Assembly (NCBI GenBank): GCA_937965785.1
Contig: CALCKT010000023.1
Location: 1 to 50,800 of the forward strand
From: an uncultured Propionibacteriaceae bacterium
GTDB lineage: Bacteria > Actinomycetota > Actinomycetes > Propionibacteriales > Propionibacteriaceae
Length of the DNA: 50,800 nucleotides
Direction: 5' to 3'
A program made the position numbers and the translations under genes. Under the pieces are notes generated by a model. That model was not told where the DNA came from, did not search any database, and saw nothing but the letters and a program-made list of their open reading frames with translations. Every line of letters starts with the position of its first letter. Within the stretch, counting starts at the first letter, position 1. Shown here piece by piece: positions 8,724-16,096 of the stretch.

Positions 8724-9536
8724 TCACCTGCTGCGAACCTCCCAGCGGAAGGTGCGGATCGCCGCCAGCATGACGAGCGCCGCCAAAGCGATGGTGATTC
8801 CGCTGGTCAGCCACGGATCGTGCCGCTGGAGCGGGCTGTTCGACGCCCAGAAGATGGGGTCGACGGACAGGGCCGGCGGCAGCCAGCTGATGACCTGCTG
8901 GGCAGTCTCGGGCAGCAGCCACATTGGGATTCCGGCGCCGCTGATAAACAGGAACCCGACCTGCAGGAAGGCGCTGACGCTGCTGGTGGCCTGGGAGCTG
9001 GTCATCACGCCACCCAGCCAGTACCCGATGGCCAGGAACAGCAGCAGGGCGGGAAGGGAGGCGGCGGTGAGGGCCGGGATCGCGGCCCAGTCGGCCAGCC
9101 CGATTGCCGCCCCGAGGAGGTAGAGCGCCGCGCAGAGCACCATCGCGAAGACGACCCGCAGGAACAGGTGGGTGAGCAGGAAACGGGTCCGGCTGAGCGG
9201 GGTGGTGCCGAGTACCCGGAAGGTGCCCTGTTCCCGGTACTGCACCAGGGGTCCGGCGGTCAGGTTGAGGGCGACCCCGGAAAGCGCCAGGTAGCCGCTC
9301 ATGGGCAGGATCATGGCGCCGAAGTTGGCTGCGGTGCTGGAGGGCATCACCGTCGAGATCAGGAAGAACATTCCACCCATGAACAGGGGAAACACCATGG
9401 CGAAGATGAACTGGGCGCGGTTGCGGGTGAGTTCCAGCCAGTGGAGTTTGAACAATTTGCGGGTGACGGAAGCGGTGGGCATTGCGATCTCCTGGTTTGC
9501 TGCGGTCAGTGGGCGGGTGATGGAAAGGGTTGACAT
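8724..9536 (-). CDS. ABC-2 type transporter permease
   Basis: Membrane subunit of an ABC exporter; 270 residues with about six hydrophobic segments. Examples are FIFAMVFPLFMGGMFFLIS, MILPMSGYLALSGVALNL, VVFAMVLCAALYLLGAAIG and LPALLLFLAIGYWLGGV. The ABC-2 signature region is around VQYREQGTFRVLGTTPLSR. The ATG at 9536 has AGGAGG about six bases upstream. It follows the ATP-binding gene by 17 bases in the same operon. The pair resembles daunorubicin-resistance-type and multidrug exporters, but the substrate cannot be read from sequence. Confidence 0.85.
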   Translation of the reverse strand: MSTLSITRPLTAANQEIAMPTASVTRKLFKLHWLELTRNRAQFIFAMVFPLFMGGMFFLISTVMPSSTAANFGAMILPMSGYLALSGVALNLTAGPLVQYREQGTFRVLGTTPLSRTRFLLTHLFLRVVFAMVLCAALYLLGAAIGLADWAAIPALTAASLPALLLFLAIGYWLGGVMTSSQATSSVSAFLQVGFLFISGAGIPMWLLPETAQQVISWLPPALSVDPIFWASNSPLQRHDPWLTSGITIALAALVMLAAIRTFRWEVRSR

Positions 9537-9553
9537 GACGACCTCCTTGCGGG

Positions 9554-10321
9554 TCACTTGTTCTGCTGGTGGAAGGAACGGCCTGCGGCCTGGAAGAAGA
9601 CGTCGGTGAGGCCGCGGAAACGATCCGGTCCCTGGTGGCGTCGTTCGGCGTCGGTGATCAGCTCCGACGGGCTGCCCTCGGCGACGACTGCGCCGGCGTC
9701 GATGATGGACAGGCAGTCGCAGAGGACCTCGGCCTCCTCCATGTCGTGGGTGGACAGGATGATGGTCATGCCTTCCTGCTTGAGGTGACGCAGCGCGTCC
9801 CACAGGTCGGCGCGGGCCATCGGGTCGAGTCCGGTGGAGGGTTCGTCGAGGACGGTCACGTTCACTCCGCCGATCAGCGCCAGGGCCAGGTTGACCCGCT
9901 GCCGCTGCCCGCCGGAGAGGCGTCGCAGCTGCCGGTCGATGTAGCCGCTCATGTCGAGCAGGCGGATCAGTTCCTCCGCGGGTCGGGGGTTGGGGTAGAG
10001 GGCACTCCAGATGTCGAGGAGTTCCTCGCCGGTCAGCAGGTCGAATCCGGTGGCGTTCTGCGGCTGGATGCTGATCCGGTTCCTGACCTCGGCATTGTCC
10101 CTGACCGGGTCCAGTCCCATGGTCCGGGCGAGTCCCCCGGTGGCCTCACGCAGCCCGACGGCGATTTCGAGGGCGGTGGTCTTGCCCGCCCCGTTGGGGC
10201 CGAGAAGCCCGTAGATCACGCCCTGCGGGATCTCGAGGTCCAGGCCTCGGAGGGCTCGGACGATGCCCTTGGAGGTCGCGTAGTCCTTGGTTACGTTCTG
10301 GAAGCTGATGGCGGTGGTCAT
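9554..10321 (-). CDS. ABC transporter ATP-binding protein
   Basis: Cytoplasmic ATPase that powers the adjacent ABC-2 permease. In 255 residues it shows Walker A (GLLGPNGAGKTT), the signature LSGGQRQRVNLALAL, Walker B (VTVLDEPSTGLDP) and the switch histidine (ILSTHDMEEAE). The ATG at 10321 is preceded by AGGAGGAACC. It is the first gene of a two-gene operon. Two CAAG..CTTG palindromes lie 60-110 bases upstream and may bind a regulator. Confidence 0.92.
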   Translation of the reverse strand: MTTAISFQNVTKDYATSKGIVRALRGLDLEIPQGVIYGLLGPNGAGKTTALEIAVGLREATGGLARTMGLDPVRDNAEVRNRISIQPQNATGFDLLTGEELLDIWSALYPNPRPAEELIRLLDMSGYIDRQLRRLSGGQRQRVNLALALIGGVNVTVLDEPSTGLDPMARADLWDALRHLKQEGMTIILSTHDMEEAEVLCDCLSIIDAGAVVAEGSPSELITDAERRHQGPDRFRGLTDVFFQAAGRSFHQQNK

Positions 10322-10379
10322 GTCGGTTCCTCCTGCGGTCCGTCGTTGAGCCCTACGGTAACAACAACTTTCCAGATGC

Positions 10380-10427
10380 GCAAGTACTTGCTCAAAAAAA
10401 GTCTAGTTTCTGTTCCAAGAGCACTTG
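10380..10427 (-). promoter_or_regulatory. Paired operator-like palindromes upstream of the ABC operon
   Basis: GCAAGTACTTGC at 10380-10391 is a perfect 12-bp palindrome. CAAGAGCACTTG at 10416-10427 is a near copy about 36 bases away. They lie 59-106 bases upstream of the ATP-binding gene start. Two spaced copies of one palindrome suggest a dimeric repressor. The regulator is not obvious in the window. Confidence 0.5.
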
Positions 10428-10478
10428 CGGGGCGCATCCAGGGGGTCGCACGGTTGCGCAGCGCCCAGCCCCAATTCG

Positions 10479-10665
10479 CTGGCCTTGAACCTGTTTCACT
10501 GGCCTTGATCCCGGTTTGCTGGCCTTGAACCTGGTTTGCTGGCCTTGAACCTGGTTTGCTGGCCTTGTTCATGTTTGCCTGCGCTGTGAGGCCAGCAAAC
10601 ATCAACAAGCCCAGCGAACCGTGGGTAAGGCCAGCAAACTGTGGGTAAGGCCAGCGAACCGACGA
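10479..10665. repeat. 20-bp tandem repeats arranged as a large inverted repeat
   Basis: Five 20-bp units begin CTGGCCTTG at 10479, 10499, 10519, 10539 and 10559. From about 10591 units of the same length run in the complementary sense (GGCCAGCAAAC, CCAGCGAACC; 10591, 10611, 10631, 10651). The two arms (CCAGCAAAC versus GTTTGCTGG) could form a long branched hairpin. Coding is unlikely. Confidence 0.8.
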
Positions 10666-10725
10666 CGACAGCAGGCGGCAGCGGGCGACGGCTGGGCGGG
10701 CAGTGGTACGAGACGGCGACGACCA

Positions 10726-10830
10726 GACGGTCGATACCCGACCGCCGACGGTGACGGGTGGACGACCGATACCCAACCGCCGCCGACGGTGACGGGCGGA
10801 CGACCGATACCCAACCGACGACGGCGGCGC
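10726..10830. repeat. Tandem 35-38 bp repeat
   Basis: Three units of the type GACGACCGATACCCAACCG followed by ACGGTGACGGG, starting at 10726, 10761 and 10799. It sits just past the NUDIX stop. No gene is supported in 10322-10834. Confidence 0.75.
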
Positions 10831-10834
10831 TGGG

Positions 10835-11458
10835 TCAGTCCCTCAGGAAGCGACCCGGCACCGGTACCTCCCGACCCCGGTCCCACGACCGTTCCCAGCC
10901 CGCTACCCGCAGGGTGACGTCGAGGAGGTGGGCGGTCATGCCCCAGATGAACAGGTCACCGAGTTGGAATCCGGGACCGCGGTAGCCGCCCGGGATGGTG
11001 GCCGTAACACGGTTCACTGGGTCGCTGAGCTGCGATATCCGCAGTTGGAGCACGTTCGCGACCTCCCTGGGGTCGACGGGCGCCAGCGGCAGCGGCTCCG
11101 ACCACAGCGCGACGACGGGGGTGACCTCGTAGCCGCTGGCCGGCACCCAGGCCGTCGGGAGCTGCCCGAGGACGGTGACGAGCCCCGCATCCAGGCCGAC
11201 CTCCTCGCGGGCCTCCCGCAGCGCCGTGGCGACGGGGGTTTCACCGGTTTCCGCGCCGCCGCCGGGGAAGGAGATCTGTCCGGCGTGCGCCCGCAGTCCC
11301 CCGGCTCGTTCGGTGAACAGCACGGCCGGGTCGGGCTCGTCGGTGAGCAGGATCAGGACGGCGGCCGGGCGCGCGTCGCCGGGGGCGCGACCGAACTGGC
11401 CGAGCGGCCCTGCCACGCCGTCGCGCAGCGCCGCCGTCAGGCCTGAGAGCTGGGACAC
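10835..11458 (-). CDS. NUDIX hydrolase, coenzyme A pyrophosphatase-like
   Basis: Predicted to hydrolyse a nucleoside-diphosphate-linked substrate, by family resemblance CoA or similar. The NUDIX box is visible as GGGAETGETPVATALREARE followed by EVGL, preceded by AGQISFPGG, as in the YeaB/NudL (CoA diphosphatase) group. I chose the GTG at 11458 (207 residues) because a GGAGG-type site lies 6-7 bases upstream. This overlaps the end of nth by 22 bases, which implies coupling. The upstream frame extension looks like read-through of nth in another frame. Confidence 0.85.
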   Translation of the reverse strand: MSQLSGLTAALRDGVAGPLGQFGRAPGDARPAAVLILLTDEPDPAVLFTERAGGLRAHAGQISFPGGGAETGETPVATALREAREEVGLDAGLVTVLGQLPTAWVPASGYEVTPVVALWSEPLPLAPVDPREVANVLQLRISQLSDPVNRVTATIPGGYRGPGFQLGDLFIWGMTAHLLDVTLRVAGWERSWDRGREVPVPGRFLRD

Positions 11459-12054
11459 AGATCCTCCACGGGACAAACGGTGCAGGCGGGTTTGCGGGCG
11501 CGGCAGCAGCGGCGACCGTGCCAGATTATCCGGTGGCAGAGCATCACCCACTCGCTGGGCGGAAACAGCGCCCCGACGGCGTGTTCCACGTCGTCGGGTT
11601 CGCTGGAGTGCACCCAGCCGAGCCGGTTCGAGACGCGGATGACGTGGGTGTCGGGGGTGATCCCGGGGATACCGAAAGCGTTTCCGAGCACGACATTGGC
11701 GGTTTTGCGCCCCACCCCGGGTAGCTTCACCAGTTCGTCGAGGCTGTCCGGTACCCGGCCGTCGTGGTCGGCAACGAGTGCGCGGGCCAGCCCGGTCAGC
11801 GATCTCGCCTTGGACCGGTACAGCCCGAGACTGCTGATGATTTCCTCGACGTCGTCCTGTTCCGCCTCCGCGAGGCGTTCCGCGTCGGGATAGCGGGTGA
11901 ACAGCTCCGGGGTGACCTGGTTGACGCGGGCGTCGGTGGTCTGGGCGGACAGGACGACGGCGACGAGCAGCTCGAAGGGTGATCGGTGGTCCAGGTCGCA
12001 GCGGGCATCCGGGTAGGCGGCTGCGAGCCTGGATCCGATCAGGGCCGCCGTCAC
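11437..12054 (-). CDS. nth: Endonuclease III
   Basis: Bifunctional DNA glycosylase/AP lyase acting on oxidised pyrimidines in base excision repair. The 205-residue protein has the helix-hairpin-helix LPGVGRKTANVVL with the catalytic lysine. The catalytic aspartate is in ITPDTHVIRV, and a C-terminal 4Fe-4S loop lies in CCRARKPACTVCPVEDLC. The length fits the family (about 210). The GTG start overlaps the ridA stop (GTGA) and the gene is followed by the NUDIX gene, so three to four genes form one operon. Confidence 0.95.
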   Translation of the reverse strand: MTAALIGSRLAAAYPDARCDLDHRSPFELLVAVVLSAQTTDARVNQVTPELFTRYPDAERLAEAEQDDVEEIISSLGLYRSKARSLTGLARALVADHDGRVPDSLDELVKLPGVGRKTANVVLGNAFGIPGITPDTHVIRVSNRLGWVHSSEPDDVEHAVGALFPPSEWVMLCHRIIWHGRRCCRARKPACTVCPVEDLCPSSQA

Positions 12055-12512
12055 CTGGCGGCGAGTTCGGCCACCAGCTCCACCTCGACGGGAGCGTCGA
12101 TGGGCAGGACCGCCACCCCGACGGCGCTGCGCACGTGCGGGGTGCCGAAGACCTCGCCGAGCAGTTCGGAGGCGCCGTTGGCGACCTGCGGCTGGGCGGT
12201 GAAGTCGGTGGTGGAGGCGACGAACACCACGGCCTTGAGAATGCGGGCCACGTTGTCGAGGCCCCCGGCCTGATCGGCGACTGCGGCCAGGGCGTTCAGG
12301 GCCGCGACCTTCGCGGCCTCCGCACCTTCGGCCGGCTCGACGGCGTCACCGAGGCGGCCCGTGGCGATGAGTTTCCCGTCGCGCAGGGGCAGCTGTCCCG
12401 AGACCCACACCTGGTTTCCCACCGTGATGGCGGGGGTGTAGGCGGCGAGGGGTTTGGCGACGGGCGGCAGGGTCAGCCCGAGTTCGGCGAGTCGCTGGGT
12501 GGGGGTGCTCAT
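12051..12512 (-). CDS. RidA/YjgF-family protein
   Basis: Members of this family remove reactive enamine/imine intermediates. The 153-residue sequence contains VGNQVWVSGQLPLRDGKL, AALNALAAVADQAGGLDNV and PVEVELVAELA, typical of the family. It belongs to the longer actinobacterial subgroup that begins TPTQRLAELGLTLPP. The arginine that binds the carboxylate in canonical RidA may correspond to the VRSAVGV segment, so activity should not be assumed. It overlaps both neighbours by four bases (ATGA, GTGA). Confidence 0.85.
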   Translation of the reverse strand: MSTPTQRLAELGLTLPPVAKPLAAYTPAITVGNQVWVSGQLPLRDGKLIATGRLGDAVEPAEGAEAAKVAALNALAAVADQAGGLDNVARILKAVVFVASTTDFTAQPQVANGASELLGEVFGTPHVRSAVGVAVLPIDAPVEVELVAELAAR

Positions 12513-12673
12513 CGTCCCTCCTCCAGCGGTCTCTTGAAGTACCCGACCATCGTTTCAGGGGTCGGGCCGGGTGCGACGGTGACGAGTTCCCAGCCGTCGG
12601 CCCCGAAGTTGTTCAGGATCTGCTGCGACACATGGCTGAGGATAGGTGCGGTCAGGTACTCCCATTTGGTCAT
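12509..12673 (-). CDS. Small DUF4177-like protein
   Basis: A 54-residue protein, MTKWEYLTAPILSHVSQQIL then NNFGADGWELVTV and a C-terminal MVGYFKRPLEEGR. The pattern KWEY..(20 residues)..LN..G.DGWELV..........YFKRP is that of the DUF4177 family, whose function is unknown. Its TGA overlaps the ridA ATG (ATGA), so it is the first gene of the ridA-nth-NUDIX operon. Confidence 0.8.
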   Translation of the reverse strand: MTKWEYLTAPILSHVSQQILNNFGADGWELVTVAPGPTPETMVGYFKRPLEEGR

Positions 12674-12719
12674 GCCCCAAGCCTGCCATCAAATGCTCCA
12701 CCCGGGCCAGACCGCCCAC

Positions 12720-13110
12720 GACTCCCCGGGCACGCGCAAGAGGTTTCGACACGACCCACTCGCTGACGCTCGCGAGGCTCGGCTCAACCAACTCCCCCTC
12801 TCCAAGCTGGTTGAGCCGGACCGTGAGCACCTCCTTCCTCGAAGCTGGTTGAGCCGGATCGCGAGCTTCCTTCCCTGAAGTTGGTTGAGCCGGATCGCGG
12901 ACTCCCTTCCCTGAAGCTGGTTGAGTCGGATCGCGGACTCCCCTCCTCGAAGCTGGTTGAGTCGGATCGCGAGCTTCCTTCCCTGAAGCTGGTTGAGCCA
13001 GGTCGCGAGGAACGAGCGACCCGAGTCGAAACCACCCCGCACCCGAACAGCAGACCCAACCACCCCCGCCAAGGTTCCGACACGACCCGCTCGCTGACCC
13101 TCGCCGACCG
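12720..13110. repeat. Dispersed palindromic repeats with a 36-bp tandem expansion
   Basis: Flanked by GGTTTCGACACGACCCACT and GGCTCAACC halves, the core has six copies of AAGCTGGTTGAGCC(or T)GG at 12804, 12842, 12878, 12914, 12950 and 12986. The spacing is 38 and then exactly 36 bases. Apparent frames through it (repeats of RLNQLQGRE) are products of the repeat. No gene is supported between 12674 and 13144. Confidence 0.85.
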
Positions 13111-13144
13111 GCTCAACCGACTTCAAGAGGGACGCGGGCAACTC

Positions 13145-13429
13145 TCAGCTGGCTTCTTCCAAGCGACCATAGGTGAGCAAGACCTCCCGCCAGGACGTGA
13201 TGTCGGGCCGGGAACGCAGCAGTCGGCGGCGTTCGCGCTCGGTCATGCCACCCCAAACCCCCCACTGGACGCGATTGTCGAGTGCCTCGGCCAGACATTC
13301 CATTCGCACTGGACAGCTCATGCATATGTTCCGGACCCGTCGTTGATCCTTTGACTCGGGGAACAAGACATCCTCCATGTCACGACATTTGGCCCGTAAT
13401 GTCCATTCGCCGAGCTCACCCAGAGACAT
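13145..13429 (-). CDS. WhiB-family iron-sulfur transcriptional regulator
   Basis: Actinobacterial regulator that carries a 4Fe-4S cluster and usually binds the principal sigma factor. In 94 residues the four cysteines appear as RAKC, then ICMSCPVRMEC (C..C.....C), followed by the family turn GVWGGMTERERR and a basic tail. I chose the ATG at 13429 because GGGAGG lies six bases upstream; ten further residues are possible upstream. It is the last gene before CRISPR array 1 and reads away from it. Which WhiB subclass it is cannot be decided here. Confidence 0.92.
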   Translation of the reverse strand: MSLGELGEWTLRAKCRDMEDVLFPESKDQRRVRNICMSCPVRMECLAEALDNRVQWGVWGGMTERERRRLLRSRPDITSWREVLLTYGRLEEAS

Positions 13430-14046
13430 CCACACCCTCCCTCGCGTGTTGATTTTCAAAATTCAGCTATGACGCTAGCGCATCCCTCCCGAAAGCAAAA
13501 GCGCTAGAAATCGGCCACTTGACCCCCTCCGGCCCGCCGAGATCCTCCCAAGACCACGATTTTCCGCGCCCTACGGGCACTGGACGCTGTCAGTTTCCGT
13601 GAAACGCCAGCCAATCGGATGACAAATCCCGACCCGCGCACCTTAACTTTCGTTATCTAACCACTTACACAAACCGCGGAAACACCCTCGTGGCGACGCA
13701 CCACCACCGCCGGGCGACGGGGGCCTGCTCCCACGAACATCTGCCCGAGCGACGCACAGCCCGGGCCCTGCGCACCCCACCCTGTAGCGATGTCACGGCC
13801 ACCCCACGCCCATCCCCATCACCGACGAGTCAGTGGACAAATCACAGGATTGCACCCGAAGCACCCGGGTGCAATCCAAAGCAAAAACACCCAATCGCAC
13901 CCGACCAACGGACCCGACAGCACACCCAACATTCCACAAGTCGATTTCGACGCACCCCACCCAACCAAACCCACAAATCGATTCAACAACCCCAGTTGCG
14001 GAAGACGCTAATGACAGCATGAACACCCCCATTGGCACCCATTCCC
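13430..14046. other. Non-coding stretch between whiB and CRISPR array 1
   Basis: About 600 bases with a lower-GC whiB-proximal end (the presumed whiB promoter) and a C/A-rich end toward the array. The frames here, including a 110-codon plus-strand one, have no ribosome site and a biased Pro/Thr/His composition, so I do not call them. One clear hairpin is listed separately. Confidence 0.5.
13847..13877 (-). terminator. Hairpin beyond the distal end of CRISPR array 1
   Basis: GGATTGCACCC and GGGTGCAATCC form a perfect 11-bp stem with a 9-base loop. It lies about 170 bases past the oldest repeat in the direction of array transcription, so it may end the pre-crRNA. The T-run after it is poor. 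Confidence 0.45.
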
Positions 14047-15527
14047 ATTCAAATCCGCCCCAAGGTCCGCGGTGGTTTCAGACCGCAGCAGGCCCACGCT
14101 ACGACGAGACGTTACGTTTCAATCCGCTTTGAGGTTCGCGGTGGTTTCAGACCTGTACAAGCCACTGTCTGTACTCCCCGAGTGTTTCAATCCGCTTTGA
14201 GGTTCGCGGTGGTTTCAGACGCAACGACCTCGACCCCTGCGTGGGAGTGAGAAACTGGTTTCAATCCGCTTTGAGGTTCGCGGTGGTTTCAGACTTCGCA
14301 CACGCCGGGTGTCCCGGCTGTGAGTACGTTTCAATCCGCTTTGAGGTTCGCGGTGGTTTCAGACCCGTAATTATGCTGGTTGCAGCGATAGGAATATTTT
14401 GTTTCAATCCGCTTTGAGGTTCGCGGTGGTTTCAGACATGTAGCTATCTGGCTCACCGTAGTCACCATTTTTATCAGTTTCAATCCGCTTTGAGGTTCGC
14501 GGTGGTTTCAGACCGGCCTCCCCGTATGCCAACAACAACGCCGGCTTCAGTTTCAATCCGCTTTGAGGTTCGCGGTGGTTTCAGACCATCGTCTATTTTG
14601 TGGTGCTCACGCTCAACATCGGTTTCAATCCGCTTTGAGGTTCGCGGTGGTTTCAGACAACTGCACCCAAAATGATGGGTGCTTTGCAACATGGTTTCAA
14701 TCCGCTTTGAGGTTCGCGGTGGTTTCATACGAGTACCGTGCATACGGTCCCTGGATAAAAATCGTTTCAATCCGCTTTGAGGTTCGCGGTGGTTTCATAC
14801 GTAACATTAAAAAACGACACCTAAAGCAACTTCGAGTTTCAATCCGCTTTGAGGTTCGCGGTGGTTTCATACAGGAGGCCGTTATGGCCAAGAAGAGCGC
14901 TTTTCGTTTCAATCCGCTTTGAGGTTCGCGGTGGTTTCATACGCCAGCGCAGTTGGCCGTGAAAGCGGCACGTAAGAGCGTTTCAATCCGCTTTGAGGTT
15001 CGCGGTGGTTTCAGACCGAGGCAAAGGCCAAGGCCGAAGCTGAGGCCGCTAGGTTTCAATCCGCTTTGAGGTTCGCGGTGGTTTCAGACCAGGAGCTGGA
15101 GGCCATGTGGGCTGGCCGTCGTGGTCTGGTTTCAATCCGCTTTGAGGTTCGCGGTGGTTTCAGACCCTCCTCTTTACAGAGGAGAATCTCAGGATGGCTG
15201 AAGTTTCAATCCGCTTTGAGGTTCGCGGTGGTTTCAGACCCCCGACACCGACGCCAGATCCGACGCCGTCCCGTTTCAATCCGCTTTGAGGTTCGCGGTG
15301 GTTTCAGACTCCAAGCCCTCCGCTCGCGCGAAGGGGAGAAGGTCAGAGTTTCAATCCGCTTTGAGGTTCGCGGTGGTTTCAGACATGGACGCTTGGTTCA
15401 ACCTATAGGTGGGAGGAAGGGGTTTCAATCCGCTTTGAGGTTCGCGGTGGTTTCAGACTCATCTCCGTTATTGGTGTTGTGGGGGGCAGTGTTTCAATCC
15501 GCTTTGAGGTTCGCGGTGGTTTCAGAC
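14047..15527 (-). CRISPR. CRISPR array 1: 21 repeats, 20 spacers
   Basis: 37-bp repeats. The plus strand reads GTTTCAATCCGCTTTGAGG, then TTCGCGGTGGTTTCAGAC. Starts are 14047 (degenerate), 14116, 14184, 14258, 14328, 14401, 14477, 14550, 14622, 14694, 14764, 14836, 14906, 14980, 15053, 15129, 15203, 15273, 15348, 15422 and 15491. Spacers are 31-39 bases. The degenerate repeat is at the left and a conserved leader at the right, so transcription and acquisition are on the minus strand. The crRNA-sense repeat then ends ATTGAAAC, the usual 8-base 5' handle. Four consecutive repeats (14694-14942) end CATAC instead of CAGAC. Confidence 0.98.
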
Positions 15528-15713
15528 CCTACCCCTTGGCACGCCGTCCTGACAAGCCCTGTTGCGGCGGTTTTACACACCACCCCTCCTCACCCCCTCC
15601 AACAAGCGGACAGAACCTGTCCTAAATGGGGTAAAACCCCTAGTCAAGTGGCATACACACCTGAGGCTGTTTTTGGCCGTTCTCCAACCACCCCTGTCCG
15701 AGGGTGTCTCCAA
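15528..15713 (-). promoter_or_regulatory. Leader of CRISPR array 1
   Basis: About 185 bases almost identical to the sequence following array 2 (19314-19501), which marks both as leaders. On the minus strand TTGACT (15647-15642) and TAGGAC (15624-15619) are 17 bases apart and could be the promoter. The spacer between them contains the palindrome GGGGTAAAACCCC, a possible regulator site. The predicted transcript would start about 85 bases before the first repeat. Nothing else is called between here and the cas2 stop. Confidence 0.75.
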
Positions 15714-15817
15714 AACCCCCGGCTGCGGGCAGCCGGGATTGCCGGCTTCCTTCAACCCTACCCTCATGCCGCCTCCCGGCCCGTCCTGTCAGGCGTCGGC
15801 GGATCCGGCAGGATTCT

Positions 15818-16096
15818 TCACATCACCGTGTAGTGCAGCACCCGGGCCGGTGGATGGGCCTGACCCAGGGTTCGGGCCTCCTCCCAGCAGGCCGCGCACT
15901 GTCTCACGATCCACAGCGAGTCCGTGTTCTCGTCGATGATGCCGGCTGCCCGGCTCTGGATCTCCACCAGCTCCTCCGGGGTGATGCCGAGCAGGAACAC
16001 GGAGTACTGGATGCGGTCCCCGTAGGCCTGGAGGAGCGCGGAGAGCTGGGCGCGTCGCTGGTCCTCGTGCACGTCGTAGGCGGCCAGGTGCATCAT
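15818..16096 (-). CDS. cas2: CRISPR-associated endonuclease Cas2
   Basis: Structural partner of Cas1 in spacer integration. The 92-residue protein starts MMHLAAYDVHEDQRRAQL, a typical Cas2 first strand (AYDV..D..R), followed by YGDRIQYSVFLLGIT and SLWIVRQC. I chose the ATG at 16096 because it forms an ATGA overlap with the RT-cas1 stop; an ATG at 16102 is also in frame. It is co-transcribed with RT-cas1 and followed by the array 1 leader. Confidence 0.92.
   Translation of the reverse strand: MMHLAAYDVHEDQRRAQLSALLQAYGDRIQYSVFLLGITPEELVEIQSRAAGIIDENTDSLWIVRQCAACWEEARTLGQAHPPARVLHYTVM

Noticed and set aside
10318..10776. 152-codon minus-strand frame before the ABC operon
   Set aside because: It is built from the 20-bp tandem repeats and lies over the presumed promoter and operators.
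13690..14022. 110-codon plus-strand frame next to array 1
   Set aside because: No ribosome site, and a Thr/Pro/His/Gln-rich composition that follows from C/A-rich non-coding DNA.
14490..15833. Frames reading repeats of VSIRFEVRGGFR or QSALRFAVVSD
   Set aside because: These are translations of the 37-bp CRISPR repeat, not proteins.
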